A stretch of 64,000 nt of DNA from assembly GCF_023656515.1 (NCBI RefSeq), contig NZ_JAMOFV010000006.1, positions 1,837,243 through 1,901,242 on the forward strand. Direction: 5' to 3'. The DNA comes from Clostridium swellfunianum. GTDB lineage: Bacteria > Bacillota > Clostridia > Clostridiales > Clostridiaceae. The notes below the pieces were generated by a model. It searched no databases. It saw only the letters and a list, made by a program, of their open reading frames with translations, and was not told the origin of the DNA. Below, one piece after another: positions 19,611-27,425 of the stretch. How positions within the stretch are numbered: position 1 is the stretch's first letter; every line of letters begins with the position of its first letter. The translations under genes and the position numbers were made by a program.

Positions 19611-20987
19611 ATGTTTATAAATCATGAATATATCGAGGACCTGCTTAGAGAAGCTGCAAATGCAACAAAGGAAGATATAAAAGAAAAATTGGAGAAAGCT
19701 AAACTAAAAAAGGGCTTATCTCATAAGGATATTGCTGTATTGCTTCAAATAAATGATGAGGAACAGCTTTCAGAAATGTTCAATATAGCAGGAGAAATAA
19801 AAGAGTCCATCTACGGCAACAGAATAGTAGTATTTGCCCCTTTATACGTAAGCAACTATTGTGTTAACAACTGTACCTATTGCGGTTATAGAAGGGAGAA
19901 TAAATTTCTAAGAAGAAAGCTTACACGAGAAGAAATTCAGGAAGAAGTTAAACTCCTAGAAAAAATGGGACATAAAAGGTTAGCATTGGAAGCAGGGGAG
20001 GATCCGGTTAATTGCGATATTGATTATATAATTGAGACTTTAGATGCCATTTATACTACCCAAAGTGATAATGGGGATATCAGAAGAGTAAACGTAAATA
20101 TTGCAGCAACAACTGTTGAAAATTATGCAAAACTAAAGGGTGCAAAGATAGGTACTTACATTTTGTTTCAGGAAACCTATCATAAACCAACTTATGATAA
20201 AGTTCATCCTAAAAGTCTAAAAGGCAACTATGAATATCACCTTACAGCTTTTGACAGGGCAATGGAAGCTGGCATTGACGATGTGGGGGCAGGAATTTTA
20301 TTCGGACTTTCAGATCCTAAGTTTGAAGTACTTGCCTTAATGCTTCACAATGAACATCTAGAAGAAAAGTTTGGAGTTGGCTTTCATACAGTTTCCGTTC
20401 CTAGACTTAAAAAAGCCGAAGGAATGAGTCTTGAGGATTATCCAAATCTAGTTGACGATGATATGTTTAAAAAACTTGTAGCTATTATAAGGCTTGCTGT
20501 TCCATACACTGGCATAATTCTTTCTACAAGAGAAAGTGCTGAAATTAGAAGGTATCTAATCAAATATGGCGTATCGCAGATAAGTGCTGGTTCCTGTACT
20601 GGTGTAGGCGGTTACAAGGAGCAGGAGCAAAATAAGGCTGTAGGTCAATTTGATACCGCTGATCACAGGAGTCCTCTTGAAATACTAAAGGAGCTTATTA
20701 ATGATAAACATTTGCCAAGCTATTGTACAGCATGCTATAGAAGCGGAAGAACTGGCGATAGATTTATGAGGCTCGCTAAGTCTGGGCAAATACAAAATGT
20801 TTGCGGACCAAATGCTATGATGACTCTTATGGAATATGTCATGGACTATGGTGATGATGACCTTTATAAAAAGGCTGAGGAACTTATTAAGGAAGAAGCT
20901 GAAAAGTTAACAAGTAAACAAGTTAAAAATTTGGTAATAAGCAACATAGAAAGAATTAAAAATGGAGAGAGAGATTTATATGTTTAG
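19611..20987 (+). CDS. hydG: [FeFe]-hydrogenase H-cluster maturase HydG (tyrosine-cleaving radical SAM)
   Basis: A 458-aa radical-SAM enzyme that cleaves tyrosine to supply the CO and CN ligands of the H-cluster. The SAM cluster motif CVNNCTYCGYRR is near residue 84. The C-terminal second-cluster motif (CTACYRSGRTGDRFM and a later cysteine in NVCGPN) distinguishes HydG from ThiH. GGAGGCG precedes the ATG. Its end overlaps the start of hydF by 8 bases. The gene set and order support one operon with the TM1266-type regulator. Confidence 0.96.
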   Translation: MFINHEYIEDLLREAANATKEDIKEKLEKAKLKKGLSHKDIAVLLQINDEEQLSEMFNIAGEIKESIYGNRIVVFAPLYVSNYCVNNCTYCGYRRENKFLRRKLTREEIQEEVKLLEKMGHKRLALEAGEDPVNCDIDYIIETLDAIYTTQSDNGDIRRVNVNIAATTVENYAKLKGAKIGTYILFQETYHKPTYDKVHPKSLKGNYEYHLTAFDRAMEAGIDDVGAGILFGLSDPKFEVLALMLHNEHLEEKFGVGFHTVSVPRLKKAEGMSLEDYPNLVDDDMFKKLVAIIRLAVPYTGIILSTRESAEIRRYLIKYGVSQISAGSCTGVGGYKEQEQNKAVGQFDTADHRSPLEILKELINDKHLPSYCTACYRSGRTGDRFMRLAKSGQIQNVCGPNAMMTLMEYVMDYGDDDLYKKAEELIKEEAEKLTSKQVKNLVISNIERIKNGERDLYV

Positions 20988-22176
20988 CACGCCGAACGGA
21001 AACAGAAAGCATATAGCCATTTATGGCAAAACAAATTCAGGTAAATCGTCTCTTTTAAATGAAATAATAGGTCAGGAAGTTTCAATTGTTTCTGAAGTTA
21101 AAGGAACTACCACTGACCCTGTCAGTAAAGCTATGGAGCTTATACCCTTCGGACCAGTTATATTTATAGATACTGCTGGTCTTGAAGATGAAACAGTGCT
21201 TGGCAGTCTAAGAGTTAAGAAAACTTATAGAATTATTCAGAGAACGGACTTTGCCATTTATGTTATGCCAGCTGATGATATTGATGAAGCAAATTACAAA
21301 GATTTAGTAGATACATTTAGAAAGTACGGTATTCCGCATATGCTGGTTATTAACAAAATTGATAAGGTTTCTTCAGAATTCATCCATAAGTTAAAAGAAA
21401 AATTTGAATATGCTCAATTTGTATCAGCTAAAGAAAAAAAAGATATATTGGAACTAAAAAATGAATTAATAAAAAGGCTTCAAGTAGATGAAGAAGATTC
21501 GACCATAATTGGAGATTTAGTAGCTCATAATGGAAAAATAATTATGGTGGTTCCAGTTGATTCTGAGGCACCAAAAGGAAGACTTATACTTCCACAGGTT
21601 CAACTTCTTAGAGACTGCTTAGACCATGGAATCAAAAGCTATGTGGTTAGAGACACTGAGCTTAAGTCTGCATTGGAGGATATAGAAGATATTGATCTTG
21701 TAGTAACAGATTCCCAAGTGTTTAAAAAGGTAAATGAGCTTACCAATAAAAATATCAAGTTAACAAGTTTTTCAATACTGTTTGCAAGATATAAAGGCGA
21801 CCTCAAAGTTTTTATTGAAGGTGCTAAAAAGATAGAAGAACTAACAGAGAATTCAAAAGTGCTTATATCTGAAAGCTGCACCCATAATCATTCCCATGAG
21901 GACATTGGAAGAATTAAGATTCCTATGCTTTTAAATAAGCATTTAGGAATAAAGCTTAACTATGATTTTAAAATGGGGCATGATTTTCCAGAAAATCTTA
22001 AGGATTACGATTTAATTATACACTGTGGCTCCTGCATGCTTAATAAAAAGACAATGCAGACAAGGATAGATATCTGCAGAGAAAATAATGTCAGCATAAC
22101 TAACTATGGAATTGTGATTGCTTATTTAAGTGGAATACTTGAAAGAACTACAGAAATTTTTAGGGAGCTTAGATAA
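20980..22176 (+). CDS. hydF: [FeFe]-hydrogenase H-cluster maturation GTPase HydF
   Basis: About 398 aa: an N-terminal Era/TrmE-like GTPase domain (P-loop GKTNSGKSSL, switch KGTTTDP, G3 DTAG, G4 NKID), a dimerisation domain and a C-terminal cluster scaffold with the CTHNHSHED and HCGSCML ligand motifs. HydF is the scaffold that hands the diiron subcluster to apo-hydrogenase. The ATG at 20980 is chosen because GGAGAGAGA lies just upstream; the ATG at 20962 overlaps that site. It is last in the operon. Confidence 0.95.
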   Translation: MFSTPNGNRKHIAIYGKTNSGKSSLLNEIIGQEVSIVSEVKGTTTDPVSKAMELIPFGPVIFIDTAGLEDETVLGSLRVKKTYRIIQRTDFAIYVMPADDIDEANYKDLVDTFRKYGIPHMLVINKIDKVSSEFIHKLKEKFEYAQFVSAKEKKDILELKNELIKRLQVDEEDSTIIGDLVAHNGKIIMVVPVDSEAPKGRLILPQVQLLRDCLDHGIKSYVVRDTELKSALEDIEDIDLVVTDSQVFKKVNELTNKNIKLTSFSILFARYKGDLKVFIEGAKKIEELTENSKVLISESCTHNHSHEDIGRIKIPMLLNKHLGIKLNYDFKMGHDFPENLKDYDLIIHCGSCMLNKKTMQTRIDICRENNVSITNYGIVIAYLSGILERTTEIFRELR

Positions 22177-22185
22177 AAAATGAGC

Positions 22186-22228
22186 AGCGCCTCTTTTTAT
22201 AGGGGCATCCTCAAAGAAGATGCGCTGT
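22186..22228 (+). terminator. Hairpin after hydF
   Basis: CAGCGC plus TCTTT pair with AAAGA plus GCGCTG with small internal loops. A clear T-tract is lacking, so it may be a weak terminator. Confidence 0.45.
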
Positions 22229-22245
22229 GTATTAACACTGCAAGG

Positions 22246-22274
22246 TTGACTTGTTCCACTATTTGTAATATAAT
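22246..22274 (+). promoter_or_regulatory. smpB promoter
   Basis: TTGACT at 22246-22251, 17 bp, TATAAT at 22269-22274: close to the sigma-A consensus. Confidence 0.75.
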
Positions 22275-22310
22275 TATATTCTACTGATAATCGTTAAAGA
22301 TGGTGATTTT

Positions 22311-22781
22311 ATGGTAAAGGACAAGAGCAACAATACTCTTGCTGAAAATAGAAAAGCATGGCATGATTATTTTGTTGAAGATACCTATGAAGCTGGTATT
22401 CAGCTTGTAGGCACTGAAGTAAAATCAATCAGAGCAGGCAAAGCAAATCTTAAGGATAGTTATGCAGAGGTAAGAAATGGAGAAGTCTTCGTTAGAAACA
22501 TGCATATAAGCCCATACGAAAAGGGAAATATATTTAACAAGGATCCTTTGAGAGATAGAAAACTTCTTCTTCATTCAAGCGAGATAGATAAGCTTGCTGG
22601 TTTTGTAGCTCAACAGGGCTATACTTTAATTCCGTTATCCTTGTATTTAAAGAAGGGAAGGGTTAAAGTAGCTCTTGGAGTAGCAAAAGGAAAACATAAC
22701 TATGATAAAAGAGATGCAATGCTGGAGAAGGCTGCCAAGAGAGATATTGACAGACAAATGAAGGAAAGAATGAAATACTAA
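22311..22781 (+). CDS. smpB: SsrA-binding protein SmpB
   Basis: A 156-aa OB-fold RNA-binding protein that escorts tmRNA to stalled ribosomes. Visible hallmarks are the start region [37 protein letters not shown], and the basic C-terminal tail ([14 protein letters not shown]) that enters the decoding site. The weak ribosome site (GGTGAT) precedes the ATG at 22311. Its RNA partner ssrA lies 151 bases downstream. Confidence 0.97.
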   Translation: MVKDKSNNTLAENRKAWHDYFVEDTYEAGIQLVGTEVKSIRAGKANLKDSYAEVRNGEVFVRNMHISPYEKGNIFNKDPLRDRKLLLHSSEIDKLAGFVAQQGYTLIPLSLYLKKGRVKVALGVAKGKHNYDKRDAMLEKAAKRDIDRQMKERMKY

Positions 22782-22932
22782 ATAAAATAAGTTAACATTT
22801 CCTTATATTTATTGTTGATTAAGTTTGCGATATAATGTATTATAGGTAATGTAGTTGAGGCAAGAGAGGAAAATAAAATTGAATAACTTATAATAGATAC
22901 ACGTTATACTCTCTATGTACTCCATATAATAT

Positions 22933-23286
22933 GGGGGCGTACTTGGTTTCGACGGGGGTAAGAGGTATCTAGGAAGCGAGTCGAGGGAACCTGTGGGCCC
23001 GCGTTAAAAAACTATGGGAATAAATATAAACGCAAACGATAATTTAGCTTTAGCAGCTTAGTCTGCTACGTCCTACCTTTGAGTACCGCGGCTTAGGATA
23101 GGGCGTCGACAGCGGTGAAACGAGCCTTACAAAGCTTTGAGTAAGGAACGGAATTTATGAAGCTACTGAAATCAGAAGCCTGTCCTTGGGCGTCTGACAG
23201 AGGGAATGTTAAAATAAGGACTGCACTCGGAGATGCTTAGGTATGTCTGCTTTCGGACAGGGGTTCGACACCCCTCGCCTCCACCA
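22933..23286 (+). ncRNA. ssrA: tmRNA (SsrA), target of the integrated elements
   Basis: 354 nt. The 5' end GGGGGCG pairs with CGCCTCC before the encoded CCA to form the tRNA-like acceptor. GTACTTGGTTTCGACG and GGGGTTCGACACCCCTCG are the conserved tRNA-domain parts. The tag reading frame at 23032-23061 encodes ANDNLALAA and a TAG stop. It tags stalled nascent proteins for degradation. Its last 12 bases recur at 53432-53443 and 54784-54795, so this gene is the integration target; the 3' end is preserved by the insertion. Confidence 0.97.
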
Positions 23287-23287
23287 T
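23275..23287 (+). repeat. Left attachment site (attL) at the ssrA 3' end
   Basis: TCGCCTCCACCAT, shared with the copies at 53432 and (TCGCCTCCACCA) at 54784. Crossover must have occurred inside this core. Confidence 0.75.
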
Positions 23288-23292
23288 TGAAA

Positions 23293-23319
23293 CCCTCGAC
23301 AGAAATGTTGAGGGTTTTC
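23293..23319 (+). terminator. Element-borne terminator of ssrA
   Basis: CCCTCGACA pairs with TGTTGAGGG around GAAA, followed by TTTTC. A close copy at 53451-53475 marks the left end of element B. The likely original chromosomal terminator is the GCTCGGCA hairpin at 54811-54828. Confidence 0.75.
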
Positions 23320-23472
23320 ACCTGTTTATTAATATGTTTGGAATTACATAGGATAAGCTGTACAACAAGTAATGGTGTACTCTCTTTGTAAAACAAATCC
23401 TGAACTTAACTTCAATAATTGAGGTTTAATGAGATAAATTAGATTACAATAAAAGCATTTTTATACATATAT

Positions 23473-23538
23473 ATCGAAAACAGGCGAAGGGGTTATTCTC
23501 TTCCGAGAGTTCAAATCTCTCTCTCTCTCTCTCTCCGC
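23473..23538 (+). pseudogene. tRNA-Ser 3' fragment with (TC)n expansion
   Basis: The sequence resembles the end of a tRNA-Ser: an anticodon-loop-like ATCGAAAA (would read CGA), a variable-arm-like GGGGTTATTCTCTTC, a T-arm GAGAG-TTCAAAT-CTCTC and the end CTCCGCCA. The 5' half (acceptor and D-arm) is missing upstream. A (TC)n run of about 16 bases separates T-arm and acceptor 3' strand. It cannot be a functional tRNA as it stands. It may be a scar of an earlier tRNA-directed integration. Confidence 0.55.
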
Positions 23539-23548
23539 CAAAATGAAG

Positions 23549-23577
23549 GGCTCTAGCAATATTTGCTAGAGTTTTTT
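23549..23577 (+). terminator. Terminator after the tRNA-Ser fragment
   Basis: CTCTAGCAA pairs perfectly with TTGCTAGAG, 3-nt loop, then a run of T. It suggests a transcribed tRNA once stood here. Confidence 0.8.
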
Positions 23578-23716
23578 TGTGCGGATTTTTTGGTGAAAGA
23601 AGAGGTTATGACGCCCGTTTGACGACAAAACAGGAAAGACCAAACGAAAGTGGAGGATTATTACTTTGGGGTTATCAAAGTTAGTTAGTTTAAATTAAAA
23701 AAATTGAAAATATTTC

Positions 23717-23757
23717 GCGGAGAACCGTATCATAAATAAGTGAGGTTTTTACTAAAG
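23717..23757. repeat. Dispersed imperfect repeat, copy 1
   Basis: Core GGAGAACCGTATCATAAATA. Related copies lie at 28910-28949 and 28957-28991, on the far side of the lipoprotein/DUF262/HEPN genes, in the same orientation. Confidence 0.45.
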
Positions 23758-23882
23758 TTGGGTATACATTTTAGAAAAGACATACTATAAGTAATGGAAA
23801 CTGCTTAATGATATGATTGTAAACTAATATTAAAAATAAATAATCTCACCATAGTACTTATCTAAAATGTTCTATTAAAAGT

Positions 23883-23971
23883 GGTGTTGGTATAATATTG
23901 TACACACTTCCTGCCCTTCTCTATATTTTAGAGTGTTGGGGTTTTCGTGTCTACAATATTATACTAACACC
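23883..23971. other. 89-nt inverted-repeat hairpin
   Basis: GGTGTTGGTATAATATTGTA at the left pairs with TACAATATTATACTAACACC at the right (one mismatch), extended by ACAC/GTGT. An inner stem CTCTA/TAGAG and GCCC/GGGG occupies the loop. No T-tract follows. It could be a mobile-element end, a transfer or replication signal, or a small RNA. Confidence 0.5.
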
Positions 23972-24058
23972 AGAAGGTAGTAAAAATAGAAACCTTCTTA
24001 CTCCAGCTTTATATGGAAAACTCACTTAGAAAAGATGCAAAGAAAAATTTCTCTGTGT

Positions 24059-24108
24059 AAAAAGAAGAAGTATCTAAATATTAACGGGTTTACTTTAGAG
24101 GTGCAAAA
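24059..24108. repeat. Left arm of inverted repeat bounding the lipoprotein gene
   Basis: Contains AAAAAGAAGAAG and TAACGGGTTTACTTTAG followed by TGCAAAA. The reverse complement occurs at 25785-25838. Confidence 0.6.
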
Positions 24109-24330
24109 GCAAAAAATGCAATAACTTTTGAGTGCAAAATTACATTGATTTTTGCATTCTTTTATTTTGGCTTAAATCGATGGATTAAAGGCACTTTTGT
24201 AAAAATACACTGACTTTTGCATAGGCTTTTGCAACACGAAAAACACCTGTAATAGTTTTATTGCAAGTGTAAAAATGTATGCAAAAATGACTGTAAAAAT
24301 TATAGTTAAATATACGAATTTTTGAATATA

Positions 24331-24360
24331 TTGGAATTATTTTTGTAGTTAAGGTACAAT
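24331..24360 (+). promoter_or_regulatory. Candidate promoter of the lipoprotein gene
   Basis: TTGGAA at 24331-24336, 18 bp, TACAAT at 24355-24360. Confidence 0.5.
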
Positions 24361-24459
24361 AGTAATGAATAATTGTAAGATTATGTTCAACAGTAAAAAG
24401 TTACGGACTAACAATTGTTCATCATACCGATAAAACCATTTCTTGGGGGAGGAACGAAA

Positions 24460-25563
24460 ATGAAAAGAATAGTTATTGTTCTTATTGCGTGTATTTTGGT
24501 TATTGCATTAGTGGGATGTGGCGGACATGAAGGTGAAGCAAAAACACCGTCAGGTTCAAGTGTTCAAAAAGGTAGAAGTTACCAAGAGGTTGTTAATGAT
24601 TTTAAGGGAAAAGGTTTCAAGAACATTAAAACAGAAAAGTTGGAAGATTTAATTACAGGTTGGTTGACAAAAGATGGCGAAGTTGATTCTGTTTCGGTTT
24701 CTGGAGATAAAGGTTATTCTCCAGATGTTTGGTACTCTAACGACGTAGAAGTAGTCATTACTTATCATACGTTTCCATCAAAAGATAAAAAACCTGAGTC
24801 ACCTGCTTCAAGTCCAACAGAGCAGAAAGCTCCTCAGCAGGACAAACATGATGAAGCTGTAAAGGCAGCGCTTGAGACGACTTTTCCTGTTGAAAATGCA
24901 AAACGTGCTGCAGTTGTCGCAATAACCAATTCGTATGCAGCAGATGTTTTTAAAGCAGATGGGAATACTTATGACGTTTCAAAATTTCACAGCTATGCAG
25001 ATACTTCTGGTAATGTAAAGTCCTATTTTTTTAATGTGACCTCATGGGGTACTTGGAGTGTTAAAGATGAGAAAACATGGCATGTCGATTCTCTTATGCT
25101 TAAGAATATATTAGGCACTATTGCCAATGGGTCACTTGATGTGAAATATGATGGTAGTAAATATATTGTTTCAAATGTAAAAGGAACGTTTGGGAAAGAT
25201 GGAGATTTAAGTGAAATAGAGGCTGGAAGTAGCGCTTCTCTTTGTCTTATGATTCCCACTGAACTAATAAAGAACAACCGTAGTCAAACAGAGGTAGATG
25301 CACTCGACCGCTCCAAAGACCTAGACAAGCATGTAGCCAGAAGTGCTTTCGAGAATCATGGTAAATCTGTATATCCCTACGGATTTGAGTGCCACTGGAT
25401 TGTTGATTTAAGAAACGAAGAACAGACACCCGAAGGTTCCTGGATATTCAAGGTTGGTGTGACAATAACCAACCAGAACGGTACCAAAAAAGATGCAATT
25501 ACGGAAGGTATTATTAGTGGAAATACTAACAATCCAATTGTTAAGGAATTTAATGTACATTAA
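24460..25563 (+). CDS. Predicted lipoprotein with PASTA-like segment
   Basis: 367 aa. Signal peptide MKRIVIVLIACILVIALVGC with lipid cysteine at residue 20. Residues about 38-104 (GRSYQEVVNDFKGKGFKNIK through VVITYHTF) look like a PASTA-type domain common in secreted Firmicute proteins. A proline/glutamine-rich linker follows, then a C-terminal domain I do not recognise. The ATG at 24460 follows GGGGGAGGAA. The gene stands alone inside inverted repeats at 24059 and 25838, with its own promoter and terminator, so it may be cargo of a small transposable unit. Surface location is predicted; function is unknown. Confidence 0.7.
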   Translation: MKRIVIVLIACILVIALVGCGGHEGEAKTPSGSSVQKGRSYQEVVNDFKGKGFKNIKTEKLEDLITGWLTKDGEVDSVSVSGDKGYSPDVWYSNDVEVVITYHTFPSKDKKPESPASSPTEQKAPQQDKHDEAVKAALETTFPVENAKRAAVVAITNSYAADVFKADGNTYDVSKFHSYADTSGNVKSYFFNVTSWGTWSVKDEKTWHVDSLMLKNILGTIANGSLDVKYDGSKYIVSNVKGTFGKDGDLSEIEAGSSASLCLMIPTELIKNNRSQTEVDALDRSKDLDKHVARSAFENHGKSVYPYGFECHWIVDLRNEEQTPEGSWIFKVGVTITNQNGTKKDAITEGIISGNTNNPIVKEFNVH

Positions 25564-25705
25564 TGTATATTTCGAATGATTCTAAGATAATTATCTTTAT
25601 AGGGGAGAAAATGAGCATAATAGGCGCACTGCAAAATTCCGATTTGTAGCATAACTATTGCACAAAATTCTTATATTCTTCATCAGCAACTATATGGTGA
25701 GATGT

Positions 25706-25748
25706 AAAAAAGCATGATAATTTCATTTAATTATCATGCTTTTTCTAT
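25706..25748 (+). terminator. Terminator after the lipoprotein gene
   Basis: AAAGCATGATAATT pairs with AATTATCATGCTTT, 6-nt loop, T-rich tail; A-rich on the other side, so it may act in both directions. Confidence 0.8.
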
Positions 25749-25784
25749 TTCAAAAACTATTGTAAAAGTCACTGTAATTTTAGG

Positions 25785-25838
25785 TTTTGCAGCCCTAAAG
25801 TAAACCCGTTATCTAAATATAGGTGCTTCTTCTTTTTG
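25785..25838. repeat. Right arm of inverted repeat bounding the lipoprotein gene
   Basis: TTTTGCA, then CTAAAGTAAACCCGTTA and CTTCTTCTTTTT: the reverse complement of the left arm at 24059-24108 with a few changes and small gaps. Confidence 0.6.
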
Positions 25839-25902
25839 TGGTAAGTTATATATGAAAATATTTGATCTACATAATACATTTTATTTGTTTTAATGTGTTA
25901 AG

Positions 25903-25941
25903 GTTAGGTTCTTATAATTGCTTATTGTTAGGTTCTTATAA
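25903..25941. repeat. Tandem repeat upstream of the DUF262 promoter
   Basis: GTTAGGTTCTTATAA at 25903-25917 and again at 25927-25941 (period 24). Candidate operator. Confidence 0.5.
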
Positions 25942-25967
25942 ATGTAGCAGCTACCTTTAAAAATATA

Positions 25968-25996
25968 TTGATTATTAGATTTTACAGTGATATACT
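25968..25996 (+). promoter_or_regulatory. Promoter of the DUF262 gene
   Basis: TTGATT at 25968-25973, 17 bp, TATACT at 25991-25996. The short leader contains a 7-bp hairpin GCAGCTA/TAGCTGC (about 26023-26040) directly before the GGAGG. Confidence 0.6.
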
Positions 25997-26051
25997 TGTA
26001 AAATAAGAATAAAATATAAGTAGCAGCTAGACCTAGCTGCATGGAGGAATT

Positions 26052-27218
26052 ATGAAGATTAATAAAAAAATAGAGGTAGCAGCAGAGTTTAATCCTACTA
26101 AAAAAAGTCATCAAATGAGTATCTTTGAAATGTGTAAAAAGATAAAGGAAAATAAAATAACTTTGCCTTTATATCAGAGAGATTTAAGTTGGACTTTGCA
26201 AAAAGCTGTTGATTTGTTTCAGTATCAGTTGTTTGGAAAAGCACCTGTTGCACCTATATCTATGAATCAAATTAGTGAAAGAAATTTAGTTCCTCAAATC
26301 TCTTTTCTATATAGAAATCTAATTGAAGATGAGAACATAGAAGCTGACCATCAATCGGTTGTAGACGGTCAGCAGAGGCTTTCAACTAATTTTAAGGCTT
26401 ATATAGACCATGAAGATTTTAAAAACATTGTGTTAGATGTATCTAAAGCAACATTTAAAATTATTGAAGGTGCTCCTACTGAAAATCAAATACCAGTAGG
26501 AATACTTTTAAATGAAAAAGATGAAAAATTATCATTATATCTTCAAAAAAAGAATGCTGAGAATTTTAGTACTCTTTTTCCTGTGTTAGTACAAGTTAGA
26601 AGTAAAATAAAAAACTATAATTATACTATTAATATAGCTGAAAATTTGAATGAAGATGAACAGATAAAGTGGTTTGAAGTTCTTAATAATGCGGGAAGTA
26701 GGGTTACTGCTCTTCAGATGGCATTTGCAAAGTTGAAAATACATGGTTTAGATATTTATTTAGATTACACATATCCGTTTAAGGATAAAATTTGTGACTA
26801 TGGCTTTGAAGCACTATTTTCTCCGCATACAACAAATGTTTCATACCCAATAGCAGCATTAAATCCTGCATATGAAGTTTTGATTAAAAATAGTGTTCAT
26901 AGTAATAATTATGCACCAATTCCATCCGATACAAGAGAAGATATATTAACAAAATTAAGTCCTGAAGAACTGAGAGAAATTTTTAAGGTAACATTAGATT
27001 CGTTAGATAAGACATTATCTTTTATTGAAGCTAATGAGTTACAAGAAAGCATTGAAAGAATTGACTATATATTATATCTAATTGGATACTTTGGTTATCA
27101 TAAAAATTTGGATTCTGAAAAAGAATTAGAGCTAGTAGAATGGGTTAGGAACACTGACTTTGGGAATATGGGTAATACAGCAAGAAGAGATGAGTTCACT
27201 AAATTATTAAATTTATAA
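26052..27218 (+). CDS. DUF262 (GmrS/ParB-like nucleotidase-type) protein
   Basis: 388 aa. The DUF262 hallmarks are present: PLYQRDLSW at about residues 39-47 and VVDGQQRLS at about 103-111, followed by an interaction motif NNAGSRVTALQ. In GmrSD enzymes this fold hydrolyses NTPs and partners an HNH DUF1524 nuclease; no HNH motif is visible here, so it is a stand-alone DUF262 protein. GGAGG precedes the ATG. A HEPN-like gene follows 207 bases downstream on the same strand. A role as sensor/NTPase half of a two-gene defence module is inferred. Confidence 0.75.
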   Translation: MKINKKIEVAAEFNPTKKSHQMSIFEMCKKIKENKITLPLYQRDLSWTLQKAVDLFQYQLFGKAPVAPISMNQISERNLVPQISFLYRNLIEDENIEADHQSVVDGQQRLSTNFKAYIDHEDFKNIVLDVSKATFKIIEGAPTENQIPVGILLNEKDEKLSLYLQKKNAENFSTLFPVLVQVRSKIKNYNYTINIAENLNEDEQIKWFEVLNNAGSRVTALQMAFAKLKIHGLDIYLDYTYPFKDKICDYGFEALFSPHTTNVSYPIAALNPAYEVLIKNSVHSNNYAPIPSDTREDILTKLSPEELREIFKVTLDSLDKTLSFIEANELQESIERIDYILYLIGYFGYHKNLDSEKELELVEWVRNTDFGNMGNTARRDEFTKLLNL

Positions 27219-27249
27219 AATTAACTTTTAAATAATTTTGGTAAATAGG

Positions 27250-27297
27250 TAGTAAAAAGAAGAAGTGATTCAAGATACTCCTTCTTCTTTTACATTA
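27250..27297 (+). terminator. Hairpin between DUF262 and HEPN-like genes
   Basis: GTAAAAAGAAGAAG pairs with CTTCTTCTTTTAC (one extra A) around a 15-nt loop. A T-tract is lacking, so it may only attenuate. Confidence 0.5.
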
Positions 27298-27425
27298 AGA
27301 AATGTTGGATTAAATATTTTAAATTCAGATATTGATATATGAGTGAAGTGTGATAGGTAAAAGAAAAGTAATAAGTAAAAGGATATAAGATATAAAGTTT
27401 TACCATAAAAAATGGAGGAAGGAAT

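Larger units (their letters stand above)
23320..24330. other. Left noncoding end of element A
   Basis: About 1 kb with no convincing protein gene. It holds a tRNA-Ser 3' fragment (23473-23538), a terminator (23549-23577), one copy of a dispersed 35-40-nt repeat (23717-23757), an 89-nt hairpin (23883-23971), the left arm of an inverted repeat (24059-24108) and a stretch rich in TGCAAAA-like words (24100-24290). Confidence 0.6.
25564..26051. other. Noncoding gap between lipoprotein and DUF262 genes
   Basis: 488 bp without a gene. It contains a terminator (25706-25748), the right inverted-repeat arm (25785-25838), a tandem 15-nt repeat (25903-25941) and the DUF262 promoter and leader. Confidence 0.6.
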
